64,000 bases of DNA from CAKZNE01 sp964485405 (GTDB lineage: Bacteria; Bacteroidota; Bacteroidia; Flavobacteriales; Schleiferiaceae). Shown here piece after piece: positions 35,105 to 43,511 of this stretch. The translations under genes and the position numbers were made by a program. The stretch lies in contig CAZAJG010000015.1 of NCBI GenBank assembly GCA_964485405.1, forward strand, positions 10,308 to 74,307. Reading direction: 5' to 3'. How positions within the stretch are numbered: the first letter of the stretch is position 1; each line of letters opens with the position of its first letter. The notes beneath the pieces were generated by a model that saw only the letters and a list, made by a program, of their open reading frames with translations, made no database searches and had not been told where the DNA came from.

Positions 35105-35596
35105 ATGAAAAGCAATCCTAACATGCCTCGCTTACGGTTTGAACAACCCATTCTCCAACTGGAAAAAAGAAAAGGTGGTTATTACTACCTCTTTATCGAT
35201 GCCAAAACAGTAAATCAGTTTACAAAAGGTAAAGCCACACGCATTCGCTGTGAAATAGACAATACGGTTACCCTACCATGTGGTTTTAGCCATTTGGGAG
35301 ATGGTAACTTTTATATTTTAGTGGCTAAGCGATATGTTAGAAAGCTCAAAAAGGATGTAAACGATCTTGTTTGCTTTGAAATTTATGAAGACCCCAACCC
35401 ATTAGGTGTTGATATTCCAGAAGCATTGGAAGTGTTACTTGCTCAAGATGAATACCTAAAATCTATTTTTGATGGCCTTACGGATGGCAAAAAGAGGAGT
35501 TTAGTCTTTTCCATTCAACGCATTAAAAACATCGACCTTCAAGTGCAACGCGCCATTAAAATATTGGAAGAGTTAAATGCTCAATCCAGAGCTTAA
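35105..35596 (+). CDS. DUF1905/YdeI-family protein (copy 3 of 3)
   Basis: The N-terminal part (LRFEQPILQLEKRKGGYYYL, GFSHLGDGNFYILVAKRYVR) fits the DUF1905 beta-barrel. The C-terminal part (PLGVDIPEALEVLLAQDEYL, YLKSIFDGLTDGKKRSLVFS) matches the OmdA-like helices that end YdeI-type proteins. It is therefore a fusion of DUF1905 and the YdeI/OmpD-associated C-terminal segment, unlike the copies at 19352 and 24485. Its gene ends 13 bp from a convergent gene, and a 5-bp stem (AGAGC/GCTCT) lies in that junction. Confidence 0.75.
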   Translation: MKSNPNMPRLRFEQPILQLEKRKGGYYYLFIDAKTVNQFTKGKATRIRCEIDNTVTLPCGFSHLGDGNFYILVAKRYVRKLKKDVNDLVCFEIYEDPNPLGVDIPEALEVLLAQDEYLKSIFDGLTDGKKRSLVFSIQRIKNIDLQVQRAIKILEELNAQSRA

Positions 35597-35609
35597 ACGG
35601 CTCTTTCCT

Positions 35610-37139
35610 CTATCTGATTTTGTACAAATAGTAATCTGAGTTTTGATAAACCAGCTGTAAAGAGGACTCGGTAAAAGCTTTTTGACTCAGAACATAATCT
35701 AAGGCGTAGGGATCCTTTAATTCTTCTGCATAACTTATATCCTTACGGAGTTGGTTATAGGCAGTTTTTCTTTGTTTCCACTCCAAAAGCTTAAACTTTT
35801 CAGCCGCTACAAATTTGTGTACAAAGAAGTTTTCACGTTCGGCTTTTCGAGAAAAAGAGCTGAACAAATCGCTATTGTAAGGCACACCAAGGATGGTAAA
35901 TACGGTTTCTGGTTCTGTGTTCTCATTAATGTACAATGCCATTTCATCAAAAGCGAGATCATCTGCTTTCAAATGAAACTTGATGTTGTTGATCCATTGC
36001 ACTACGCCCAACAAAACAACAAGAGCGGTTACAATTCTAGCCGTCCAAACATAAAAGCTCTGGGGTTTTAAAAACGCATGGATAGATTGAAAAAGTAGAA
36101 TAAAGAGGATAAACATCGCTAAGCTATTGGTGCGGAAAGGGTAGAACTTTAAACCTAGTCCTCCTGAACTGTTCATGAACTGATAATCGATCCAAGCTAC
36201 GATTACAAAAAAGAGATTGATCCCCAGCATGATTAGCATCAGCTGAACCAAAACCTTTTGTTTTCCTTGTTTTTTCTTGAGCCACCACATCCCTAAACCA
36301 AAGGCCAATACGGAAATTATTACGCCTGTAAGGTGATCTTTCACAAAGTAATCCAAGCTTTTAAATATGCCTAAATGATGGGGCAAACGCTCGTATACAT
36401 AAACGGAATCCAGGTTAATATCCGTTACCGGTGCAGGGTTTAAGAAGTAGCCATAAAAGAGGTATGCTGCAAAAGGCAAGAGCATGAGCAAGTACAAGCC
36501 CCCCATGGTAAAAGCGGTTTTCCATCCTTTGTTAAACAAAAGGAATAAACCCAATGTGAGTACAAACCAGCCTCCTACTAGGATATGAAATAAAGTGGAT
36601 AATGCTAAGAATAAGGCGGCTCGATTGTACTTTTCATCTAACACATTAACTAAACCATAAAAGAGAAAAATATACGCGATAGACTTGGGTTCAAAAGAGC
36701 GAAAAATCCACTCGTAACCTAAAAAACTTTGATCGCTCATCACAAAAAGCTGGGTAACGATAAACACTCCGGCATAACCTATATTTAATCGTTTAAACAG
36801 TAGGGCCAATGGGATGCTGGTCCATGCAAAATTGAGCAAGCGCGCAAAAAAAGTAACCCACTCAAATTCAAAAAATTGTAAAAAGAAGCCAACTATCCAT
36901 TGAAAGACAATGCGTGTACCTGCAAATTCATTTAAAGTAAAAGAATTGGGAATCCAGTTGGGGTTTACAAACTGCTTGGCCATGGCCAGATATTGTTCTT
37001 CTCCACCTGCTAATTTAAAACCTAACTTATTGGTGCATAGTATTAAAAAGATCAACAAACCACTGTTGCGTAAGTAAGCAGATGTGTTGGTGGCTAAAGG
37101 TGAAGCGTTCAAGATCAATAGTTCTGGATTGGATTTCAA
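35610..37139 (-). CDS. Polytopic membrane protein, GT-C-like
   Basis: This 509-residue protein has about ten hydrophobic segments, then a hydrophilic C-terminal region of about 110 residues (NENTEPETVFTILGVPYNSD, RKDISYAEELKDPYALDYVL). The first periplasmic loop GGEEQYLAMAKQFVNPNWIP and the overall plan resemble polytopic glycosyltransferases of the GT-C group (and DUF6798-type proteins). No catalytic motif can be assigned with confidence. It diverges from the SDR gene at 37278 with 138 bp between. Confidence 0.65.
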   Translation of the reverse strand: MKSNPELLILNASPLATNTSAYLRNSGLLIFLILCTNKLGFKLAGGEEQYLAMAKQFVNPNWIPNSFTLNEFAGTRIVFQWIVGFFLQFFEFEWVTFFARLLNFAWTSIPLALLFKRLNIGYAGVFIVTQLFVMSDQSFLGYEWIFRSFEPKSIAYIFLFYGLVNVLDEKYNRAALFLALSTLFHILVGGWFVLTLGLFLLFNKGWKTAFTMGGLYLLMLLPFAAYLFYGYFLNPAPVTDINLDSVYVYERLPHHLGIFKSLDYFVKDHLTGVIISVLAFGLGMWWLKKKQGKQKVLVQLMLIMLGINLFFVIVAWIDYQFMNSSGGLGLKFYPFRTNSLAMFILFILLFQSIHAFLKPQSFYVWTARIVTALVVLLGVVQWINNIKFHLKADDLAFDEMALYINENTEPETVFTILGVPYNSDLFSSFSRKAERENFFVHKFVAAEKFKLLEWKQRKTAYNQLRKDISYAEELKDPYALDYVLSQKAFTESSLQLVYQNSDYYLYKIR

Positions 37140-37277
37140 AGTTACTGCAAGTTTAGCATTAGAGCGAATGGAGGTTTTTTACTTCTCCATAAAAACCTTT
37201 ATTAATTACCATTTGTTAAGTGTGGAAGATTCGGTTTTGCTCAATTTTGCAAGCGGTTATCAAAAACAAGTTTATAA

Positions 37278-38312
37278 ATGGATCATTCCAAAACAGTTTT
37301 ACTTACAGGCGTTTCAGGGTTTTTAGGCACGCATACAGCTATTCAATTGCTTGAGAAGGGATATACGGTAATCGGCACCCTTAGAGATATGAGCCGGAAA
37401 GAAGACATTAGAACTTTGTTGGCGAAACACACTACCCATACCAAACAGTTGCAATTTGTAAAGGCCAATCTCTCCGATCCGATTGAGGTTTGGAACGAGC
37501 TTATGAAAGGTGTGGATTATGTGCAACATATTGCTTCTCCTTTTCCGCGTGTATTGCCCAAACGAGAAGAAGATCTCATTATTCCTGCGAAAAGAGGCGC
37601 TTTAAATGTGCTAAAAGCCGCTGCAACCAATGGTGTAAAACGCGTGGTACTCACCTCCTCTACCGGATCGGTTTTGTATGGAAAGACAAAGGAAGAGTTG
37701 CAACATACTTTTACGGAAGAGGATTGGACCAACGTTCAGAATAAAAAGGATACGACCCCTTATTTTAGAAGTAAAACGATAGCAGAACGAGCTGCTTGGG
37801 ATTTTATCAAAAACAATCCTTCTGAAACCGAATTGGCAACGGTTTGCCCAGGGGCTATTTTAGGTCCGGTGCTGGAAAAAGATTTTGGTACTTCCGCCAA
37901 CATCATCGTTAAAACGCTTGATGGCAGCACACCCGCTATCCCAAAAATTGGGTTTGATATGGTGGATGTACGCTCAGTAGCAGATTTACTGATCAAAGCC
38001 ATGGAATCTGAAAAAGCAGCAAATGAGCGTTTTGTAGCTACCGCTGGCTATATGAGCTTTAAGGAGGTAGCTGCAATGCTTAAAAAAGCTTATCCCAACC
38101 GAAAAATACCAAGTACCGAACTGCCCAACTTTGCCGTGCGCCTATTTGCGATGTTGGAAGCTTCTTTAAAACCGGTTTTAGTGGACTTGGGTGTACAAAG
38201 AAAGTTAAGGGCCACTAAAGCACAAGAACTGTTGGGCTGGAAGCCTAAAAGTTTACAGGAAGCTGTACTATCTTGTGCACAGAGCGTTTTAGAACTGGGA
38301 ATCGTAAAATAG
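37278..38312 (+). CDS. Extended SDR, dihydroflavonol-reductase-like
   Basis: This 344-residue protein has the NAD(P) loop TGVSGFLGTHTAIQLL (10-25), RDMSRKED for NADP binding, Ser at 127-128 in VVLTSSTGSVLYG, and the YxxxK pair Tyr162/Lys166 in PYFRSKTIAE. The cofactor side and TVCPGAILGPVL stretch are typical of aldehyde/dihydroflavonol 4-reductase-like enzymes. The substrate is unknown, with many bacterial members reducing aldehydes. The Crp/Fnr gene begins 5 bp after its stop, so they form an operon. Confidence 0.9.
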   Translation: MDHSKTVLLTGVSGFLGTHTAIQLLEKGYTVIGTLRDMSRKEDIRTLLAKHTTHTKQLQFVKANLSDPIEVWNELMKGVDYVQHIASPFPRVLPKREEDLIIPAKRGALNVLKAAATNGVKRVVLTSSTGSVLYGKTKEELQHTFTEEDWTNVQNKKDTTPYFRSKTIAERAAWDFIKNNPSETELATVCPGAILGPVLEKDFGTSANIIVKTLDGSTPAIPKIGFDMVDVRSVADLLIKAMESEKAANERFVATAGYMSFKEVAAMLKKAYPNRKIPSTELPNFAVRLFAMLEASLKPVLVDLGVQRKLRATKAQELLGWKPKSLQEAVLSCAQSVLELGIVK

Positions 38313-38317
38313 TATTC

Positions 38318-38923
38318 ATGCAAAAACTAAGAGAAGCACTCAGCTTTGGTGGTATTTTATCGGAAAAAGACATTGATTTTTCCTGTTCTAAATATCACGA
38401 GTTATCCCTTAAACCAGGAGAGGATTTTTTTGCAGAAGGCAGCATTTGTACGCAAATCGGATTTGTACAAGAGGGAATTTTAAGATCCTTTACCTCCACA
38501 CCGGATGGAAATGAAGTAACCAAATACTTTATCCGCCCTGGGCAGTTTGCGGTAGATTTGGAGAGTTATTACAACCAAACGCCTTGCGATGCTTCCATTC
38601 AGGCTACCGTGCCGGTAAGGCTTTTTGTTATTGATAAATCCGATTGGACGGTACTCATTGAAACGGTTCCCAAACTCTTTATTTACAGCAAAACGGTATC
38701 TGAAGCTTCTTTGTTGAACAAGATTAAAGACAATGATTTTTTAAACTTTGGAACGGCAACGGATAAATACAGGGAGTTTGTAAAACGCTATCCGGATGTA
38801 GCTCTGCAAGTGCCTCAGCAATACATCGCTTCTTATTTAAAAATTACGCCTCAATCCTTGAGTCGTATTCGTAAAGAATGGCTTAAAGCCGAAAAGCAGT
38901 GGACCAAATTCACCATTTTTTGA
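38318..38923 (+). CDS. Crp/Fnr-family regulator (copy 2 of 2)
   Basis: ATG 38318 is chosen; longer reading frames overlap the SDR gene. The 201-residue protein has the sensor barrel (LKPGEDFFAEGSICTQIGFV, KYFIRPGQFAVDLESYYNQT) and the C-terminal HTH QQYIASYLKITPQSLSRIRK. It is a paralogue of the regulator at 27200. It is linked to the SDR gene by a 5-bp gap, and an SRPBCC gene follows. The ligand is unknown. Confidence 0.9.
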   Translation: MQKLREALSFGGILSEKDIDFSCSKYHELSLKPGEDFFAEGSICTQIGFVQEGILRSFTSTPDGNEVTKYFIRPGQFAVDLESYYNQTPCDASIQATVPVRLFVIDKSDWTVLIETVPKLFIYSKTVSEASLLNKIKDNDFLNFGTATDKYREFVKRYPDVALQVPQQYIASYLKITPQSLSRIRKEWLKAEKQWTKFTIF

Positions 38924-38992
38924 ACTTTTTGAAAAACGCTTTCTAGTTTGCATCTGGCACTTTTGTATGGTACAATAAACTAAAAAAGTATC

Positions 38993-39406
38993 ATGAAAAA
39001 GTCCATTCAAACTACGCATCACTTAGAAGCTCCTTTAGAAAAAGTATGGCCACTCATTAAAAGTGGAACCGATTGGGAAAACTGGTTTCCTATTCTTACG
39101 GGCTCCAGAGTAGAGGGTAATAATCGCTTTTGCAATCTAGATAATGGAGATGTTTTGGAAGAAAGCTTTTTAGCTTCTGAAGCTGAAAAAACCTTTATGT
39201 ATTCTGTAAACAAACAGCAAACGTTTCCGGCTAACAACATCGTAGCCATTATGAGATTGGAAGCTTTAGATGCCCATCATACCCGTTTAAACTGGTCTAT
39301 TGATATGGATGTAGAAACGGAAGAAACCTTTGCCATTATGCAAGAAAACGTAGGTCAACTCTATCAAGCAGCTACGCAAGAGTTGCAAGCTTTGGCTTCC
39401 GCCTAA
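38993..39406 (+). CDS. SRPBCC (START-like) protein
   Basis: This 137-residue protein starts with TTHHLEAPLEKVWPLIKSGT and DWENWFPILTGSRVEGNNRF, the first strand and helix of the helix-grip fold. It continues with DALDAHHTRL-like strands and a long C-terminal helix VGQLYQAATQELQAL. This is the polyketide cyclase/dehydrase-like family. It is 69 bp after the Crp/Fnr gene and ends at a strong terminator. Confidence 0.85.
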   Translation: MKKSIQTTHHLEAPLEKVWPLIKSGTDWENWFPILTGSRVEGNNRFCNLDNGDVLEESFLASEAEKTFMYSVNKQQTFPANNIVAIMRLEALDAHHTRLNWSIDMDVETEETFAIMQENVGQLYQAATQELQALASA

Positions 39407-39411
39407 ATAAT

Positions 39412-39434
39412 ATGGCCTGCCTATTGCAGGCCAT
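39412..39434 (+). terminator. Rho-independent terminator after SRPBCC gene
   Basis: ATGGCCTGC (39412-39420) pairs with GCAGGCCAT (39426-39434) over 9 bp, with a 5-nt loop and a run of six T on the plus strand. It closes the SDR-Crp-SRPBCC transcription unit. Confidence 0.9.
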
Positions 39435-39459
39435 TTTTTATTCACGCAACATCCCAACT

Positions 39460-39901
39460 ATGAAAAGAGATGAACTTTTAAAAAAATGGAAAGGCAATAA
39501 GCGCTATACCTTGAAGGTATTAGAAGCGATGCCAGACGATCGTTTTGATTTTAAACCAGCAGATCAATTAAAATCTTTTAAATCGCAAGCTTCTCATATT
39601 AGCAGCTGGTTAAGAACCTGGAGTCGCTTTGTTACCGATACCACTTTGGAGAAGCGCCCATCTAAAANNNNNNNNNNGTGATATTCAAACCTCACTCAGC
39701 GATCTTTTTGATCGGCTTATTGATTTTTTAGGCCAAGCCGAAGAGCATCAATTGGAAGCTAAACTGGATACGTGGTTTGGTAAAGTGTCTAAAGAGTCTA
39801 TTCTTCTTACTATGGACAATCACTTGAGCCATCATAGAGCGCAAATGGTAATGTATTTGCGGATGAATGATATTAAAGCACCTTCTTATGTGGGGTGGTA
39901 A
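39460..39901 (+). CDS. DinB-superfamily protein, interrupted by an assembly gap
   Basis: ATG 39460 opens MKRDELLKKWKGNKRYTLKV with LEAMPDDRFDFKPADQLKSF and ASHISSWLRTWSRF, the first helices of the DinB four-helix bundle. Beyond the N gap at 39668-39677 the sequence continues with IQTSLSDLFDRLIDFLGQAE and MDNHLSHHRAQMVMYLRMND, which has the metal-binding His residues of DinB proteins. The two parts are in different frames with the 10-N placeholder, so the real gap length is not 10. DinB-like proteins are often thiol-dependent metal enzymes. Confidence 0.75.
39668..39677. other. Assembly gap (10 N)
   Basis: Ten Ns interrupt the DinB gene. The flanking frames differ by one, so the true missing length is not a multiple-of-three equivalent of 10. 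Confidence 0.95.
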
Positions 39902-39907
39902 TGCGCT

Positions 39908-40642
39908 TCACTTCAAAATATCTTTTAACACCGCATAATAGCGATTGGCTACAAATTCGGCTCCTGCTTGATTGTAATGTACGGGATCGGCAAAGAGTGA
40001 GTCTGTAAAACCCGTGGCCATATCTACCGTTATCACACTAGAGCTTCCCGTAGTTTGTTGAACGGCTATATCCAAAACATCTTGTTGCATTTGATTGAAA
40101 TAGTTGGTTAAAGCGGGGGTCATGGCATCTGAGCGGGCTGGTGCCAATTGCTCAATGATGATGGTAACCTCTGGGTTTACCCGTTGCAATTCATCAATAA
40201 TCCCATTTACATTGGTTAAGGCATCTGTATAAGATAGACCTTGTAGGGCATCGTTCCCGCCTGGGGAGCTAAAGAGTACGATATCCGGGCTTCCTGCTTC
40301 ACTCAGCCAATTCGGTAAATTTTCTAGTATTTCTCCCGAGGTATACCCACTCCAACCTTCGTGATCGAGATCAAAGTTTAGGTCAAAAATTCCCTGGTCT
40401 TTATTGGGATCTTCTTGTGTGCCGATGTAATCGAAATCCCATCGTTCTACAATCAGCAACTTCCATAGCTCATAACGGTAGCTCTCAAAGTTTGGGCTAT
40501 TGCCTTCTACTCGAGAAGCGCCCAAAGGCATAATCTTATTGGCTGAATTAGAAGTATGGTTCCCGAAACCATCATCATCCTTAGTACAAGATGAAAAGAA
40601 AAAAGTAGCTCCAAAGGCGATTATAAAAACAAGTTTATCCAT
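39908..40642 (-). CDS. SGNH/GDSL hydrolase lipoprotein
   Basis: The lipoprotein signal ends in FSSC at Cys19. Block I is KIMPLGASRVEG with Ser43 in the GxS position of GDSL enzymes. Block II is near HEGWSGYTSG (94-103), GGND at 128-131 provides the block III Gly/Asn, and DPVHYNQAG at 219-227 supplies the Asp and His pair. This is a complete SGNH hydrolase, likely an esterase or carbohydrate deacetylase at the cell surface. It is followed immediately by the convergent DinB gene, whose stop lies 6 bp away. Confidence 0.9.
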   Translation of the reverse strand: MDKLVFIIAFGATFFFSSCTKDDDGFGNHTSNSANKIMPLGASRVEGNSPNFESYRYELWKLLIVERWDFDYIGTQEDPNKDQGIFDLNFDLDHEGWSGYTSGEILENLPNWLSEAGSPDIVLFSSPGGNDALQGLSYTDALTNVNGIIDELQRVNPEVTIIIEQLAPARSDAMTPALTNYFNQMQQDVLDIAVQQTTGSSSVITVDMATGFTDSLFADPVHYNQAGAEFVANRYYAVLKDILK

Positions 40643-40735
40643 TTTGTTTAGTTGGGTGTATGCTTATAAACCTAAAAATGCCAATTGTATTTTGTTGGAC
40701 ACAAATAAATTTGATTCTTACCAGACCTCTTATTT

Positions 40736-40764
40736 TTGAATTTTAGTCTATTGCCTATACTTTA
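40736..40764 (+). promoter_or_regulatory. Candidate Bacteroidota promoter before lipoprotein gene
   Basis: TTG (40736-40738, in TTTTTG) is separated by 19 bp from TACTTTA (40758-40764), fitting the Bacteroidota layout TTTG-N19-TAnnTTTG. The gene starts at 40779. The site is on the intergenic strand facing the lipoprotein gene. Confidence 0.4.
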
Positions 40765-40778
40765 AAACCTGTATCCAA

Positions 40779-41504
40779 ATGAAAGTCCGTTTTGCTTTTA
40801 TCGCCATCGCCTTCTGGCTGCTTGCCGCTTGTCAAGCTGAAACCTCTTCTACTCCCTCCTCTTTAGAAGGTTTATGGATTATCCAAAACGTGCAGGTAGG
40901 CGATGAGGAGGTGACACCTGATGGACGCTGGATTCGTTTTCACTCCGATTCTACACACGAGTCTGGCAATGGGTGGTTGCAACACTCCTATGGCGATTGG
41001 AGCTATACGGATAGCAACAAAACGCTAAAAATGAACGACCAAAACGGAACCAAAGATCCTTATCCGGCTTTTACCATTACACTGGAAAAGAACGCAATGC
41101 AATGGACACGGGAAGAAGAGGGTTACCCTGTAACGGTAAACCTAAAAAGGGGCAATGAACTGCCTCAAAGCCGAGCGGATAAGGTAATCGGTATTTGGAA
41201 CCTCAACAGCGCTACCAGGGCTGGAGAGAGTATTTTAGACAGTCTGAAAACCGATAAAAACGCCTACCTCTATTTGGCTTGGGATAAACGCTTTACTCTG
41301 GGTAATACTCCAGCGGGCAGAAAAAGAGGAATGTATTTTGTGCATCCTCATCGTGCTCAATTGCAGTTGTTTCGCCATTCCATTTTAGGCATGGATAGTT
41401 GGCGCTTTGAGGTGCATGAGAATGAATTGGTGCTTCGTGCTAATACCCCTGAGAGTGAGGAGGTGATTTTGGGGTTTGAGCGCGGGGATGATTTTAATGA
41501 TTAA
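40779..41504 (+). CDS. Lipocalin-like lipoprotein
   Basis: MKVRFAFIAIAFWLLAACQA is a lipoprotein signal with Cys18. The mature part holds two lipocalin-like repeats: LEGLWIIQNVQVGDEEVTPD with FHSDSTHESGNG (about 29-125) and IGIWNLNSATRAGES with MDSWRFEVHENELVLRA (about 136-240). These short beta-barrels are common in Bacteroidota lipoproteins, but the ligand is unknown. The gene overlaps a convergent small gene by 11 bp. Confidence 0.75.
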   Translation: MKVRFAFIAIAFWLLAACQAETSSTPSSLEGLWIIQNVQVGDEEVTPDGRWIRFHSDSTHESGNGWLQHSYGDWSYTDSNKTLKMNDQNGTKDPYPAFTITLEKNAMQWTREEEGYPVTVNLKRGNELPQSRADKVIGIWNLNSATRAGESILDSLKTDKNAYLYLAWDKRFTLGNTPAGRKRGMYFVHPHRAQLQLFRHSILGMDSWRFEVHENELVLRANTPESEEVILGFERGDDFND

Positions 41505-41775
41505 AATCTGATTTAATACCAATACCACTCTCATAAAAGCCAGAACGATCCTTCTTTCGAGTAAACTTAGTCTTAACCTCAATATTTTCTTTTCTTTCTT
41601 TCCAAAAAGCACGCAACATTAAGGGGCCTAAAAAAGGTATGAACCAGATTAGCTTTTTGTGCAACCGCCTTCTCTCTTCCTTAAGGTAGTACGCAGCAAC
41701 TATCTTTTTTCTGACGAAGAGGGTGAAAAGGATATAAATAGCAATTATTATGATTAGGATAAGTTCGGTTTTCAT
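41494..41775 (-). CDS. Small membrane protein
   Basis: This 93-residue protein has one strong N-terminal membrane helix (ELILIIIIAIYILFTLFV), a basic linker (KEERRRLHKKL) and a second hydrophobic stretch (IWFIPFLGPLMLRAFW). The C-terminal 30 residues are charged. The PFLGPL segment and basic flanks resemble small phospholipase-D-nuclease-N-like membrane peptides, but this is a weak resemblance. It starts 6 bp before the T9SS protein gene upstream on the same strand, so it may be the last gene of that cluster. Confidence 0.6.
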   Translation of the reverse strand: MKTELILIIIIAIYILFTLFVRKKIVAAYYLKEERRRLHKKLIWFIPFLGPLMLRAFWKERKENIEVKTKFTRKKDRSGFYESGIGIKSDFNH

Positions 41776-41781
41776 CTTTTT

Positions 41782-42669
41782 TTACTCCGGTATAATGTGG
41801 GCAATTGACGTTTTTAAAACACTCTTCCCATCTCCTATTTTAAGTATATAATACCCAGCTTCTAGTTTAGAAACGTCTACTTCTTTGCTAAAATCTGAGC
41901 TTAACGAAAGTTGCTCTTCCAATAGCTTTTTACCTAACATAGAATAGACCTCTAGTTTTAGGTTACCTTCAATAAAACTTGTTAGCTGCCTCCAGTTTAT
42001 GGTTATACACTCTGTCGCTGGATTTGGGTATATCCCTAACCTCATCTCGGATAAGGGGAGTTCCGAAGTACTAAAACTTTTCATGATAATGACCTGGGAA
42101 AAGGTGGTGTCTGCTCCACAATTATTTTGAACAATCAAAGTGGCATTATAAACTCCATCAGAAACGTAGTCATGCGTTGGGCTTATACCGGTATCAGCAT
42201 TTCCATCTCCAAAATCCCAAGTGTAAGTGTTTCCTGAACCCAGCGAAAGTGAGGCATCAAAAAGCACAGTGTAGGCTAAAGGGCTTGTGAAAATAATTGA
42301 TGTAACCATGGATGCCTTAGGCGCTCCAATATCACCGGTATTAAAAGTAAATGGGCCAATCCACATTCTGGTATCGCTTAAACAACTATCCTTTACATAA
42401 AAGCTGTAGGAAGTATTCGAATGCAAGCCCGTTATAAGTTGAGGGTTAGAAACATTTAGCAGATTATTTCCAGATCCTAACACAAAGCCAGAGGTATCCC
42501 ATTGAATTCTTGACGAAACAGTTGCCATGTCTGAAACCCAGCTTAATTCTACACTATCACACCGGATAATATTTACATTCAGATTGGTTGGAGAAGGACA
42601 ACTTACCAAAGAATTAGATTGACCAAAACTGAATAAAGGAAAGAAAAGAAGTAATTGAAAAAGTTTCAT
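41782..42669 (-). CDS. Fibronectin-like/PKD protein with T9SS sorting domain
   Basis: A signal peptide (MKLFQLLLFFPLFSFGQ) is followed by a fibronectin-type-III-like domain (CPSPTNLNVNIIRCDSVELS, about 24-110). A PKD domain has its WDFGDG signature at 151-156, and SPTHDYVSDGVYNATLIVQN follows it. The last 85 residues are a T9SS type A sorting domain (LGIYPNPATECITINW, then LEAGYYILKI). The protein is predicted to be secreted through T9SS and bound to or released from the surface. Cargo role is unknown; it belongs to the minus-strand cluster. Confidence 0.9.
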   Translation of the reverse strand: MKLFQLLLFFPLFSFGQSNSLVSCPSPTNLNVNIIRCDSVELSWVSDMATVSSRIQWDTSGFVLGSGNNLLNVSNPQLITGLHSNTSYSFYVKDSCLSDTRMWIGPFTFNTGDIGAPKASMVTSIIFTSPLAYTVLFDASLSLGSGNTYTWDFGDGNADTGISPTHDYVSDGVYNATLIVQNNCGADTTFSQVIIMKSFSTSELPLSEMRLGIYPNPATECITINWRQLTSFIEGNLKLEVYSMLGKKLLEEQLSLSSDFSKEVDVSKLEAGYYILKIGDGKSVLKTSIAHIIPE

Positions 42670-42777
42670 CTCTGAAAATTAACGAATTATATATAAACCA
42701 TACTTCTCAAAACCACAGCAGCAGCTAACAGGATTAAGAGTGTTTGGTTCAGTGCTATTTTTCCTGTAACTCTTCTT

Positions 42778-43449
42778 TTAATCTAACTCTGTAAAAACAC
42801 CAAGTGCAACCGAAAGTGTATAACTTGGATTGGTGCTTTCAAAATCTGGCGTTGGATTTTCAACCCAAAAGAACTGAACAGGTAAGCCCAAAGTGAATCC
42901 TATTTTTTTCCTTTCCGATGGCTTCCAGCTCAAGACAGGTTCCAAAATAGCACCATATATATTTTCATCAGGTAAAGCAGGGTCAATGGTAATTGTACTT
43001 GTATTTCCTGTATAATTTAACTCCGCTTTAAAGTCTGCTGGAATATTGATACCACCACCTATCCGAATGTATAGATCTAGGTTGGTATCAATTAATTGAT
43101 ACGCATATCCTAAATATAGATCTATAAACTGCAATACATCTCTATCGTAGCTTCCAATCTCCTGGTTCTGTGCATTTTTGAGGATAATATCTTGATAAGA
43201 AATATCGCGTACAACAAAGCTGGCATTTGCCCAAACCGATGATCTTTTACCGAACCCATATTGATAATCTAAACCGTAACTAAAGGCATAACTCGATTTC
43301 ACATTGTCCTTCAAACTTTCATAGCTAAAGTCATTTGGAAACCCAAAGGTTTCGCTTTTAATACCAAAGCCTGTTTTGAGGGACAGCATACTTTGGGCAG
43401 TAGCTAAACAACTACAAATGGTTAATGCAAGTAGGAGAATTCTTTTCAT
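42778..43449 (-). CDS. Outer-membrane beta-barrel-like protein A
   Basis: The start is ATG 43449 (MKRILLLALTICSCLATAQS), giving a signal peptide; an upstream ATG would add 17 residues. The mature part is strand-rich, ending in TLSVALGVFTELD with the typical aromatic/hydrophobic barrel rhythm (SYAFSYGLDYQYGFGKRSSV, YLGYAYQLIDTNLDLYIRIG). It is similar in plan and length to the barrels at 43512 and 44266. Probably an outer-membrane partner of the GH16/T9SS cluster. Confidence 0.65.
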   Translation of the reverse strand: MKRILLLALTICSCLATAQSMLSLKTGFGIKSETFGFPNDFSYESLKDNVKSSYAFSYGLDYQYGFGKRSSVWANASFVVRDISYQDIILKNAQNQEIGSYDRDVLQFIDLYLGYAYQLIDTNLDLYIRIGGGINIPADFKAELNYTGNTSTITIDPALPDENIYGAILEPVLSWKPSERKKIGFTLGLPVQFFWVENPTPDFESTNPSYTLSVALGVFTELD

Positions 43450-43511
43450 TTTCAAGTGTTTATCGGTTCCCAGTTGATATGAAACCAGATTGTTTTTCAA
43501 AAAATGTTTCG

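Noticed and set aside
37084..37326. Plus-strand frame between the GT-C-like and SDR genes
   Set aside because: It overlaps both starts, has no domain, and the region is a divergent promoter region.
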